From: Tubiluchus corallicola | Taxonomy: Eukaryota; Priapulida; Priapulimorpha; Priapulimorphida; Tubiluchidae | Direction of reading: 5' to 3' | Assembly (NCBI GenBank): GCA_030141605.1 | Contig: JAQGDQ010000062.1 | Coordinates: 385,001 to 447,000, forward strand | Length of the DNA stretch: 62,000 nt | In this document: positions 52,587-60,307 of the stretch, piece after piece | Position numbering within the stretch: position 1 is the stretch's first letter | How the letters are laid out: each line of letters opens with the position of its first letter | Program-made: the position numbers and the translations under genes | Notes under the pieces: model-generated | Told to the model about the DNA's origin: nothing | The model's database searches: none | What the model saw: only the letters and a program-made list of their open reading frames with translations

Positions 52587-54154
52587 GCGTGTGTGTGCGT
52601 GTGTGTGTGTGTATGTGTGAGTGTGTGTGTATGCATGTATGTTCACTGTACATGTGCTCACATATTTGTGTATAGCTAACACCATCACTATAATAACTTT
52701 ATAATTTAATTAATTTTTATTTTTATTTAAATTCTCTAAACACTTGCAAGCATTACAAATTATTTATTAGAAGTCACTTTGTAGTTATAAATTAAGTAAC
52801 TCTAAAAACTACAGTTTCATTTAAGCACCAGCAACTCACAATTAGAATTCACTATAAGTTTGTAATTATGAAATTAAATTAAACTAAAAGCATGACAGCT
52901 GTATTCATAGTCAAACACACTTTAAAATATTATTGGCAACTATATGAAAGTTGCAATTAAGCTCAAGCGAGCACTCCTATTATTTTAATAATGCACATGC
53001 ACTGGTCCACAGTCCATCCCACTGACAGATGGTCCAATTTCACCACTGTTTAAATGTGAAAGATGGTTCTATCACTGGTGGTCTTTTAATCTGTGGTAGA
53101 CCTTTGATTGGTGATCCTTTGACTGGAGATCTTTTGTCTGGTGGAATTTTGACTGCCCCCAACAAGGGTCACGAAGGGTAGAAAAGTAACGCATAATTAC
53201 ATTTATGGGATACTACAGTGTTTCATCCCAAAGAAAAAAATCAATGGCAACCTATGACAGTTTAATTTATTTATCTGAAAAATTATACCAGGCATTATAT
53301 ATATATAGCCCAATTACAATATTGAGCTTCTCTCGTCATTTTATTTTACCACTGTTTGTTTATAAAAATTATTTTATAAAAAACTGCTAAAACACATTTT
53401 TTGTGTATGCACTATACCCAATTAGCGATTAATTTTAGACGGTGACATAAATTACCTGCTCTGCTTTGCTTTTACGTTTCTTTTTGTTGTTATATAATCA
53501 TGTTCACATTATTTTTTGTTGCCGAGAATTTTGTAAACTACTGTACATTATTATCATTTTATTTAATTCGTAACTAATTATTGTGATACTTATTCATCAT
53601 CTTCATTTATTTTTATTCTTTTTTTCACTTATGCTATTGTTGTTATGTTTGTTTTTATAATTTTGCTTTTGTTATTGCCTTATTTTGATTAGTTTATTTG
53701 CATCCTGTGTCATCAATTCTTTTTTCTGTCATCAATATTAAATTATAAGGGGTGAGTGAGTAGATGACCTACGATCTTTCCTCGCCCCATCTCCACAGAC
53801 AAAGTTCTTTTTTCGTAAAATGGAAATTTGTGACACAAATTGGAGAAAAATAAAATGTCTATGTCTATTTAATGCACCTATATTACAAACCGCAATATTT
53901 TATTTTTGAATATATTACAGAGAAGCTCAATATTGTAATTGGGCTATATATATATATATATATATATATATAATGCCTGGTATAATTTTTCAGATAATAC
54001 AAGGAGAACACACAAGGAGTCAGATAATATAAGGAGAACACACTTACTTGCCCCTAAAGCCGGCCGTTCCATAATGTATAGGTCTAGCTTCTTCTATCAA
54101 CTTCTTATAGTTCGAGCACACAAAATTATCAATGCTTTTCAAAGAAAGTTTCAT
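20338..54154 (-). CDS. PGM3: phosphoacetylglucosamine mutase, 17 exons, complete
   Basis: Cytosolic enzyme converting GlcNAc-6-P to GlcNAc-1-P on the way to UDP-GlcNAc; alpha-D-phosphohexomutase family. Exons (minus, 5' to 3'): 54048-54154, 49638-49708, 49221-49350, 48010-48105, 46149-46222, 43666-43796, 41196-41354, 40997-41039, 40650-40730, 35548-35591, 34900-35013, 30624-30725, 27729-27784, 24931-25117, 24306-24427, 22528-22579, 20338-20424. The 1656 nt give 551 residues (human about 542), with every junction in phase. Motifs: YGTAGFR near 28; catalytic TASHNP (Ser69); metal loop DGDADR (284-289); sugar loop EANGHG (378-383); phosphate loop RPSGTE (506-511). ATG 54154 is the first in frame. 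Two donors were set by phase and homology: exon 7 uses GTGCGT and exon 13 uses GTTTGT rather than an adjacent GTAAGG. Nothing catalytic is missing. Confidence 0.96.
20540..21320. repeat. satellite of CTTATCT/GATCTTAG units in PGM3 last intron
   Basis: About 780 bp built from a roughly 25-bp module (CTTAGCTTATCTCTG then CTTATCTGAT) and shorter variants with TTATGTG or TTACCTG, in higher-order groups. It begins about 115 bp upstream (sense) of the last PGM3 exon. On the minus strand each module carries two AGATAAG sequences. Confidence 0.95.
22528..22579 (-). CDS. PGM3: PGM3 exon 16, phosphate-binding loop
   Basis: A 52-bp exon; with the last two bases of exon 15 it gives [15 protein letters not shown], the domain 4 phosphate loop. 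Confidence 0.95.
22840..23100 (-). mobile_element. tRNA-derived SINE
   Basis: On the minus strand, an A box-like TAGTTTAATCGTGATGGC is followed at tRNA spacing by a T arm CTTAGTTCAAATCTAGG whose 5-bp stem pairs. The acceptor stem does not pair, so it is not a working tRNA. The body continues below 23000. It is inside a PGM3 intron in sense orientation. Confidence 0.6.
23749..23905. mobile_element. short MITE with GCGTCCAGACCAG-type ends
   Basis: The left end GCGTCCAGACCAGCGAGTTT and an imperfectly inverted right end (AAACTCGCGACAG and ACTAGTCTAAATGC) enclose about 100 bp. A relative is at about 55955-56048. No coding capacity. Confidence 0.55.
24493..24687. repeat. (GA)n with internal (GACC)n microsatellite
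   Basis: About 195 bp of GA interrupted by CAGAGA and by a run of GACC units at about 24604-24640. It lies in the PGM3 intron between exons 15 and 14, about 66 bp from exon 15 (upstream in sense). Confidence 0.97.
24931..25117 (-). CDS. PGM3: PGM3 exon 14
   Basis: The longest PGM3 exon, 62 codons. [20 protein letters not shown] and [12 protein letters not shown] are well conserved in the family (domain 3 to 4 link). Confidence 0.95.
25118..27728. other. PGM3 intron, no internal feature
   Basis: A 2.6-kb AT-rich intron. I saw no gene or strong repeat. Confidence 0.5.
28000..28504 (-). mobile_element. Penelope-like element 3' fragment (GIY-YIG remnant)
   Basis: A minus-strand open frame at 28244-28504 reads [14 protein letters not shown], then HRRSCN, then [17 protein letters not shown]. 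This order fits the C-terminal GIY-YIG endonuclease of Penelope-like retroelements. Only about 86 codons remain, with no reverse transcriptase nearby, so it is a 5'-truncated dead copy. The following 240 bp look like its 3' UTR, because related copies occur at 30050-30345 and 36120-36310. It sits in the PGM3 intron between exons 13 and 12. Confidence 0.65.
28740..29186. repeat. diverged tandem repeats with CAAGATGGCC motif
   Basis: At least three degenerate units of about 110-170 bp, each with AAAATCA(T), a TCACAAAA..CCA block, AAGATGGCC or a variant, and TTCTGCCTA. A further unit is at about 29880-29990, beyond the hAT insertion. Overlapping open frames here are by-products. Confidence 0.7.
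29195..29835. mobile_element. non-autonomous hAT element with 8-bp target duplication
   Basis: A 641-bp element with 13-bp terminal inverted repeats (TAGGGTTACCATA and complement) flanked by CATGAACA on both sides (29187-29194, 29836-29843). Subterminal CCGGGTTTCCCCGG and GTCCTCTTTTT motifs occur; the latter recurs near the other end. No transposase frame. It split an older tandem repeat array. Confidence 0.9.
30050..30345 (+). mobile_element. Penelope-like 3' fragment, second copy
   Basis: Inverted relative to 28000-28504: ATAAAATTGCTCCAACCTAC and TTTGGAATTTGCATTCCAAC match its coding end and UTR. It lacks the middle 120 bp of the UTR. Confidence 0.65.
30624..30725 (-). CDS. PGM3: PGM3 exon 12, sugar-binding loop
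   Basis: [12 protein letters not shown] and [11 protein letters not shown]; the Glu and Asn of the EANGHG loop select GlcNAc in this family. Acceptor TATTTCAG, donor GTACGCA. Confidence 0.96.
31000..34899. other. PGM3 intron 11, no internal gene
   Basis: Intron sequence between exons 12 and 11. Short open frames (32424-32735 minus, 33831-34133 plus) show no recognisable domain. Confidence 0.45.
36120..36310 (+). mobile_element. Penelope-like 3' UTR fragment
   Basis: About 130 bp (GTGGCAGACGGCTCTGCTTT onward, GGTTGTAGTTAAG, CGCACAACGAAC) match the region downstream of the GIY-YIG frame at 28070-28190, in opposite orientation. Only the 3' end is present. Confidence 0.55.
36800..38770. repeat. 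two diverged direct repeats in PGM3 intron
   Basis: Around 36805-36900 and 38655-38750 share TTGAGTC, GTCCGTAC/GGCCCATAC and GTTTTTGAGTCAATTAGG-like blocks in the same order. The unit is about 100 bp. The DNA between them (about 36900-38650) has no supported gene. Confidence 0.5.
39220..39862. mobile_element. non-autonomous hAT (Charlie-like ends)
   Basis: The left end CAGAGGTTTCTATCCT and the complement of the right end, CAGTGGTTCCTAACCT, are imperfect inverted repeats with the classic Charlie-type sequence. Flanks are ATTTATAG and ATTTATAA, an 8-bp duplication with one change. About 643 bp, no intact transposase; TACCCC blocks repeat near both ends. Confidence 0.8.
40650..40730 (-). CDS. 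PGM3: PGM3 exon 9, metal-binding loop
   Basis: [13 protein letters not shown] holds the three Asp that bind Mg2+. Acceptor TTTTCTGCAG, donor GTATCAAA. Confidence 0.96.
41880..43310 (+). pseudogene. decayed non-LTR retrotransposon, reverse transcriptase remnant
   Basis: Broken reverse transcriptase frames, antisense to PGM3 in the intron between exons 7 and 6. In order: [20 protein letters not shown] with LPSQAAYG (fingers and start of palm) near 41985-42120; [11 protein letters not shown], the palm A motif with its Asp, at about 42190; and the C-terminal region MYNSETWDL, then [15 protein letters not shown], at 42858-43241. Frameshifts and stops separate them. The order and motifs fit a LINE of the Jockey/RTE-like type. 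No endonuclease seen; not active. Confidence 0.8.
44425..44560. repeat. impure GA-rich tract
   Basis: About 130 bp of degenerate GAGA-type purine sequence in a PGM3 intron. Confidence 0.7.
44661..46148. other. PGM3 intron, no internal feature
   Basis: Nothing supported between exons 6 and 5 here apart from AT-rich intron. Confidence 0.45.
47747..47772. repeat. (AT)n microsatellite
   Basis: Twenty-six bases of AT directly beside the palindrome at 47772-47940. Confidence 0.9.
47772..47940. repeat. palindrome with duplicated arm
   Basis: The arm TAGTAGTATACAAAATGATC, then a T-run, TTCAAGTTCTATCATAAAACC at about 47772-47824, is followed by two inverted copies (about 47838-47872 and 47887-47938). 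The outer copy is a complete complement and the inner one stops after GATC. AT dinucleotides join them. It lies in PGM3 intron 4, 70 bp upstream of exon 4's 3' end. Confidence 0.92.
49221..49350 (-). CDS. PGM3: PGM3 exon 3, phosphoserine loop
   Basis: [18 protein letters not shown] carries the catalytic serine (residue 69) that cycles the phosphate. Acceptor TTTTTAAG, donor GTAAGTAGG. Confidence 0.96.
49864..50696. repeat. 28-bp minisatellite, about 30 copies
   Basis: A tandem array in PGM3 intron 1 of a 28-bp unit containing TAGATGTAATGTACAG and TGGGATGGTGGT. Variants include TAACATACAG, TAGAGTGG and CAGTAGG, spread through the array. It starts about 155 bp upstream (sense) of exon 2. Confidence 0.97.
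50750..52550. other. PGM3 intron 1, no internal gene
   Basis: AT-rich intron with short open frames only. The 51600-51730 part is less AT-rich, but I recognise nothing in it. Confidence 0.4.
52552..52630. repeat. (GT)n microsatellite
   Basis: GT dinucleotides with a few GC and AT interruptions. Confidence 0.95.
53271..53996. mobile_element. DNA element with about 60-bp terminal inverted repeats
   Basis: The left end TTATCTGAAAAATTATACCA, then GGCATTA, an AT run, GCCCAATTACAATATTGAGC is mirrored at the right end (about 53919-53996). The internal 590 bp have no transposase and end in a TAAAATGTCTATGTCTATTT-like tail at about 53850, suggesting a LINE 3' end inside. It lies in PGM3 intron 1, about 50 bp from exon 1. 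Confidence 0.85.
53991..54044. repeat. two 23-bp direct repeats next to PGM3 exon 1
   Basis: CAGATAATACAAGGAGAACA and a near-identical copy 30 bp later, just after the exon 1 donor in sense order. They may be remains of a target duplication or local slippage. Confidence 0.75.
54048..54154 (-). CDS. PGM3: PGM3 exon 1 with start codon
   Basis: ATG at 54154-54152 follows AAAAGAAAA. Thirty-five codons plus two bases end [10 protein letters not shown], the family N-terminal signature, before donor GTAAGTG. The second base pair of the Lys codon is completed by exon 2. Confidence 0.93.
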
Positions 54155-54289
54155 TTTTCTTTTAAAACTATTTCGCGAGTTTATCACACATTTCTTCAGG
54201 AATCAAGATTTAAAGAGCTTTAATAAAAAAAACTTATTATATAATAATAATAATAAAAATATCTGTGTATACTCAGTGCTCGACGAGCA

Positions 54290-54995
54290 CGTGTTGTGGA
54301 GCCGCGGCCAGAAAAGGTGGATATCACTTTCTTGCTTATCCGCATCCGCAAAATCCGAAACTGTAAATAATCCGCATCAGTAAAATCCGCGGATTGAGTA
54401 TTATCTTACTATTCTAGTATCGGGATTACGCAAAAATATAGACAACAACTCAACCGCTTTGTATGAAGGTAGCAATTATAATCGCGAGTCAATAATAAAT
54501 TGCTAGCCAGACCCCCAATTGTGCTTGCAAGCCCTCAACGACAACTCACACTGCACGATGTACATAGTACATCACTCAACCATATCATGCCCATCACACC
54601 ACATACCATAATACGCTCGAGTAAAAATTATACTAATTACTTGTAATTATAAGCACTGTTTGAGTCTAGGAATTTTCAGGTAAAATAAAAAACCAAGAGA
54701 TGATAAGAAGACAAATAAATTAGACAAGTGACGAAAGGCGTTAAATGGGGCAACAAGTCTTTTAATGTGCAAGCAAAGGAATGCTTAACGAACTGCAATT
54801 GGGTAAACTTTTTGTGCACTTGAAAATTTACTTTACACAAGTGGCTTTTGCATGCTGCAATTTCGCGTAAAATCCGCGCGGGCATTAGGAATCCGCATCC
54901 GCATATACCCAAGTAATTCATTATCTGCTATACGCAAATTAGGTGCGGATTCTGCAACCGCATCCGGCCATCTCTGGCCGCGGAAACTCCAAAGT
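54290..54995. mobile_element. probable DNA transposon with GCGGAT subterminal repeats
   Basis: Inverted ends GGAGCCGCGGCCAGA (about 54298) and TCTGGCCGCGGAAACTCC (about 54972). Near both ends ATCCGCATCCGC-type hexamer repeats cluster, as in hAT elements where the transposase binds subterminal repeats. No coding frame or certain target duplication. It lies about 140 bp upstream of the PGM3 ATG and may contribute 5' UTR or promoter sequence. Confidence 0.7.
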
Positions 54996-55164
54996 TTCAA
55001 TGTTGAAATTTTTGGGCAGTACATATTTTATCAGCCGAGAGATGGCGCCAGATTTATATATTCGGTGCTACGCCAACACTAAGCGTTACTGATAGTTCTT
55101 GGAGATTAACAATACGTTCGGATTAGGAAGTTTTCTTGCCAAGAAACTCCTAAGTGTATTCAGT

Positions 55165-55560
55165 TAGTGTCAATTCAATTCAATTTCAATTCAGTTTTAT
55201 TTGCTCAAATAAGTGAAAAGTACACACAGTGGCAAAATGGGCTGTGACTTAACTATAACTACACGTATTACACGAAAAAGCTATGTATACATACAAAAAA
55301 GTTTAATTAATAATTAACTAGGTTTGATAACATGAGAAGTCTATTATTAACATTATACAAAATAATATTATTTACCGCCAGCATTCCTCATTATTGCTTA
55401 TGTTTGGTATGGCCTGTAGGCCATGCACTCACAGATAAAGACACTAAAATAGTTAAGACTTAATATCGGAGTTAAAAAGTATGGAAAACACTGAGCTGCA
55501 AAAAACTAAAATTATAAAACGAATTTTATATTATTGTCTGATTTCTTTATATGTAGCGAG
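55165..55560 (-). mobile_element. LINE 3' end fragment (minus strand)
   Basis: On the minus strand, a body ending GAGCAAATAAAACTGAATTG with an AATTG-type tail at 55170-55200. This tail form is common for CR1/L2-like LINEs. No coding part is left. Confidence 0.45.
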
Positions 55561-55954
55561 GGCATTCACATAAGGAAGTGTTGTTCATCCTCTTTCGGGT
55601 TTTGCACGTTTTCTATTTCTAATAGAGAAGGAACAGGGTCTTTAATTTTCTTGTTGATTTATATATTCTGCCTTTTTTAAATTTGTAGGTCATGATCGTT
55701 TATTCTGTTTTTGTTATGTTTTACGCCTGTGTTGTTTATTATAGTCTGGAGGTGTGGCTCTTATGGTATTTGTATTTTATGTTTCTGTAGAATCTTAACT
55801 TGTTCTTTCCTGTTATCGTTATATTTCTTTAAAAAATAGTTTTGTAGCCTACCCCTAGATTTTTCTGATAGTCATTGTTTTTTTTTTTATTAAACGAGAA
55901 GTTTCTTCCTGTGTAGAGGTTTCCTACTTCCCCCCGTTTGTAAAAATAATCAGA

Positions 55955-56048
55955 GAATTTGAAATTTCTTGTCGACAGTAACTCGCAAGGCACTTCACAC
56001 TTGAGAGTTTACTGTCAGACAGAAAACTTCCTAGTCTGAACGCTTTGT
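55955..56048. mobile_element. MITE copy related to 23749-23905
   Basis: Ends in CTAGTCTGAACGC with an internal CAGTAACTCGCAAGGCA block matching the other copy (CAGTAACTTGCAAAACA). Confidence 0.5.
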
Positions 56049-56704
56049 AAGTATGTACAAGTTGTAACATGTCTTTTGCTAGGGGTACAAAAACAAGAGC
56101 AATTATACAGAACAACTTGCTGCATCAAGCTATTGCTCAATTAATTGAGAACCTACCATGATTCTATCAACATAAACTTTAATGTGAATCCCTTGTAAAG
56201 CTTGCACAATCTGTAACCTTGAGTGAAACGACAGAAACAGATTGAAGTGAATGGCTTTTTAAGAATCCGATAAATCGAATGTGAAGCATTACAATACATG
56301 TTACAACCATCTTTATTTAGGTTATGTTCGTACTCATGAATGTTGCTAAGCATTTTGTTAAATTTTTGGAATCATCTGCCTGACAACATTAAAAATGAAC
56401 GTGCTGTGCTGTTTTCGTTTTCAAATTTAAAAAAGGTTAGAGCATTTCATATTAGAATATAGCTCTAATATATACGATATGTAATTGTTTTCAAACGTAC
56501 CATTTAATGCAACGTGAAGTGTGAGTATAGAAGAAGAAAGAGAATGAAGAAAAAGAAACTGCAGAAGTGAGAAGAAGTAAATTCATTTTGACACCTTTGA
56601 GTGTGCTCGGTTGCCGCCTCTTTTGCATAATGCCCTGTTGGTTTCTATGCCTTGTTTCTATATATTAATTTCTGTGGTATGGGCTTAATATATATATATA
56701 TATA

Positions 56705-57200
56705 TATTCGAGGCTACATCTCCGACGACGGCACCATCTGCGACGATCTATATATCAAACAAAAGGTCTCGATCTAGTGTGGTCTCATTAGGTGTTTATT
56801 TTTCGAATCGGGCCCACCGGGGAAAACGGGAGACGAAAAACCTCCAAAAATGGCCATTTTCGGCCGTTTTTTGCAAAACCTCTTATTTCTGAAGAACGAG
56901 AACGGGCCAAGGGCGGTGCTGGTTATGAATAGATAACCCGTTCAGCGGTGGGTGCAGTAGGCGTATTTAGAATTCGTTCGCGCGGCGTCCCGCAACGGAC
57001 GTTTTCCCGGACCCAACTCCCGATTTTTTCGAAATTTTGGTGAAACAGCCTACTGAGAAAACGTTCTAGCGACGCCTGGTGGAACTCTTGTAAGCAGATA
57101 TGTGGCCCTTTAGAAAGAGGAAGAACAGGGCTACACGGTGCTGTGGGCTATATTTTAGGATACGTCCACCAAGAAGAGTGACGACGAGTTAATTAGATGT
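56705..57200. other. GC-rich insert of unknown nature
   Basis: About 490 bp of markedly higher GC and CpG than its neighbours, bounded on the left by an AT run (56690-56706). It contains ACGACGGCACCATCTGCGAC, GGGCCCACCGGGGAAAACGG and GGCCATTTTCGGCCGTTTTT. There is no long open frame and no clear inverted ends. It may be a SINE-like or non-autonomous repeat, or foreign DNA. It lies between PGM3 and the GT31 gene. Confidence 0.4.
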
Positions 57201-57633
57201 TCCATTTCGCACAATTTTCCCTTGGAACACTGCGTACGCAAAGCCATTGTTCTGACGTCATCCATTATACTCTGCTTATAACCTTATAACTTTAATTCAG
57301 TAAAAGCTACTGGCTTTGCGTCATAAATGAGGACTATGTAGGATGTTTGCGTATTTTTGATTATAAGTGTGTTTATACGCAAAAAATTTTGCGGGGCCTT
57401 TGCTAGTATGCTATTAAAATTTTATAATAATTTGGTCGCCCTGTAAACTTCTTGTGTGATTTTAGGTCTTATAGGTGTAAAAAGTGTAAAAAAGCGATAA
57501 TCGTCAATCAAAACAGCTTAGAAACAAATAGCTCTACTTTCAAATCTCGATGATTGTAAGTCAGAACTGAAAAAGTTTTGTCTGGTTTGCAAGGTAGAGT
57601 ACCACATAAGGTGAGAGAAGTGAGAACTTACCT

Positions 57634-57682
57634 ATAACCAAAGAGTTGTCACAGTTTACATCGACCATTTTTGCTGACTGAA
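57634..57682 (-). other. possible spliced leader exon
   Basis: Between a good acceptor (GTGACTTTCAG) and a good donor (GTAAGTT) on the minus strand lies a 47-50 bp piece with ATGGTCGATGTAAACTG. It is downstream of the GT31 stop and upstream of PGM3, so it could be an alternative 5' exon of PGM3 or a 3' exon of GT31. Confidence 0.25.
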
Positions 57683-57889
57683 AGTCACAAGGCAAAAAAT
57701 AGGTTTTGATTAACATGAATAACTGATACGATAACAGTCTAAGAATGCATGACAGAAAATTGTTTTTTATCAACCAACAATTTTTGTCACAGAGTGAAGC
57801 TTCAACTGTACGATACAAAACTGTTAAACATGGTAAAATATGCAAAGTAAAATTAGCCATGGTGATAGTCAGGTATTATCCTGACAATG

Positions 57890-59375
57890 TTACAACGTTT
57901 CTGAGCTATTATCAAGTTTTTTGAAAAACCTTGCTTGATATCCCGGATAAAAAGCTCGTATTTTGTGGGTTTCATTGTGACAGTATTTAAAGAAACGTTC
58001 GTCGTAGTCAGGTTTTCCATCTCCTAGCGGACAACTTTGAAAAAAGCTATTAGTGTTGTTAGTGCGAAGTGGTGAATCTTTTACCAAGTCCCAAAGTTTC
58101 ATTGGTTCTGGTGGATACACGTGGTGCACCACTATGATTTTGTCGCACATGGCAGGACCTCGGTACCTCAGATGACTGTAGTAAGTCATCAGAATTCTCT
58201 CATTGTCGTCTAAATAGGTAACATTTTCCATGTGATACAACCACATTCTTGCTGCTATGCCACCACGTGCATCGCACAGAAGTGTTCCTTGGTGCAACTT
58301 GTGTAGCAATAATTGAACAATGTCTCCAGAAAACAGCAAAAAATATTCATCCATCCGTCTTCTACCTAGAAACGAAAATCAGACATGTTATCAGTGTGAC
58401 ACTGTCAGTTGTATGGAAGTTGATTAACCTCGTATTGTCTGAATATGTTGTCATAATGTTGAGGACATAATGCTACATGATAAATCAGACAGCGACTGAA
58501 AAAGTCACAAGGTTAAGTGCAATGCAAATAAATGAAATATTTTTTAAATCTGTAACAATTAGGATAAAAATCTCGAAATATAAAAATCATACTCCGAGAA
58601 GGATGCATTTGTTCTCATTCACGAAATGATTAGTCGTTTACGCATTTGTATTTTTTTTTGTCTTTTTCAATGATCAATCTTTGCTGTTAAGTTTGGCATA
58701 AAGTTTAGCTTAACTTGATAATGAATTAGGCATCGTAGATGGAATTGTAGACTGCAAAAGCTATCATGTTTACTTACCTATAGCTTTTTCGCATCTTCGA
58801 AAACCCCAGTTTACTTTTGTATAAGGCAAGACTGCGAGTTCCGCTCTTAGCTTCTGTACACATAAAAATGTATCATCATCTATTCGTAGAAAATATTTGA
58901 AATCATATCGTTGTGAAGCCCAGTCCATCATCCAAGTGATGCGTTTGGCAAAATTTATTCCACTGGGTGTCTCTGCCAGAATGATGTCATCATTTAGTTT
59001 TGATTCTTCAACTAAAGGATTTAAAACTGTATCGTTCTCTCTATTTCCATAGGTGTCAAGCACGGGAACGATAAAAACACATACGACATCATCAAAGCTT
59101 TTACACCACTTCATCCAGGTGTAGCGCACTGCATCACGTCTGTCTACGTAAACAGGCGCACTCATAATGCCTACGAATAACAAAATTTCTTCTTTATCGT
59201 ATGGCCCATAATCAGAAAATGTCTGATGCCTTTTCACAGAAACTTCATTATTATTTCCTTGATTTCGATAATAAGCAGGTTTGTAGAGAAGAACGTAAGC
59301 AGCAATTATTAACAACAGTACATAAAACAGCAATGCTTTCTGATTACGTCTTGTTAGAGCAAACATCTCAGACAT
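57890..59375 (-). CDS. GT31 beta-1,3-galactosyltransferase-like enzyme
   Basis: Golgi type II membrane glycosyltransferase adding Gal or GlcNAc/GalNAc in beta-1,3 linkage. Exons 58778-59375 and 57890-58365, phase 1 junction (donor GTAAGTA, acceptor GTTTCTAG), 357 residues. Short cytosolic tail with RR, membrane anchor at about 14-31 (LLFYVLLLIIAAYVLL), then the family motifs RRDAVRYTW (79-87), the metal-binding DDD in YFLRIDDDTF (166-168) and WGF (190-192). Exon 2 has EYFLLFSGDIV, matching the usual GYVLS region, and five N-glycosylation sequons overall. The conserved EDV acidic motif is not obvious; CDARGG (230-235) stands in its place, so catalysis needs testing. The segment between WGF and EYF is shorter than usual. 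The acceptor sugar cannot be predicted. Confidence 0.88.
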
Positions 59376-60116
59376 CTAAATGCGCAAAACCGCGACTTCT
59401 AAAACAAAAGTTAGGTTTACGGACTTAAGAAAAGTCGCCAAGAGAAAATGTAAGTTTAAATGTGGTTCAGGTTAGGTCACTGTTACTATTAACCTAGTGA
59501 AAATAGTATCATGTGTACAACAGACTTTCCTTCTCGCAGCTAATTGAAAAAAGTGACAATGATAAACTACGCCTGTAATGGCCTACGGAACGTTGACCCA
59601 CATTAATTCTTAAAGATCTTTTTGTGCAGCATTAATGGCAGCAAATTAAAGCAGGGTGTGACGTAATCATGAACCAATCTAAACGAAGTACATAATTTGT
59701 TTGGTTATACAGTTATTGTGATTATAATCTAGACAGACTATTTAAAAAAATCTATAACTTTAATAATGCTTTTTCAACGCAGCTGCCCAAACAGTCTCAT
59801 TCTATTTGTATCAGTGCCAAACGTTTAACGTCCACTAATTAGTGAAATGTCAACCTGAAAACCTACAGTTTGGCATTTATTGAATACCTCAGCAAACTAC
59901 TGGACCATTAACATGGACGATGAACATTCATTATCTAGACGGGCTTGTATATCACTGTTATATGTAATAAGGTCTACATAGATTTCATTATTTATGCTAA
60001 TTCAGTTTCAAAACAAATTATTATTTATCATTTGCAATTATAATGTGATAACCACTTCTGACAAAAATCATTACTACGTTATCCTCGGTCGTGACAGTAC
60101 TAAGTGACCAGGTAAC
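59376..60116. promoter_or_regulatory. shared upstream region of two divergent genes
   Basis: 741 bp separate the ATG of the GT31 gene (minus) from that of the plus-strand gene at 60117. There are no repeats and no clear TATA at the expected places. Head-to-head layout suggests a bidirectional promoter. Confidence 0.45.
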
Positions 60117-60307
60117 ATGTACAAGTACAAATCTGCTGTTATCGTTATCAAGAAATTAGCAAAATTGACGCTGTCACACGCAGTGAAAGTTTTAATTGTG
60201 TTTCTGGCATGTTGCACTTTTATAAAAGTTCTTCACTCGTCGCTTCTCCAACAAGTCAGTTATCCAGAAAAAGATTATGACGACTGGCAAACGGAAACGC
60301 GCAAAAG
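60117..60307 (+). CDS. first exon of a type II membrane protein
   Basis: ATG at 60117 opens 63 codons plus two bases before donor GTAAGCC. The protein has a basic N-terminus and a hydrophobic segment at about 24-40 (AVKVLIVFLACCTFIKV), then an acidic stretch PEKDYDDWQTE. This is the layout of a Golgi glycosyltransferase or sulfotransferase stem, but no catalytic domain is in this exon and the remaining exons lie outside the window or were not found. It is unclear whether it is another GT31 member. Confidence 0.6.
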
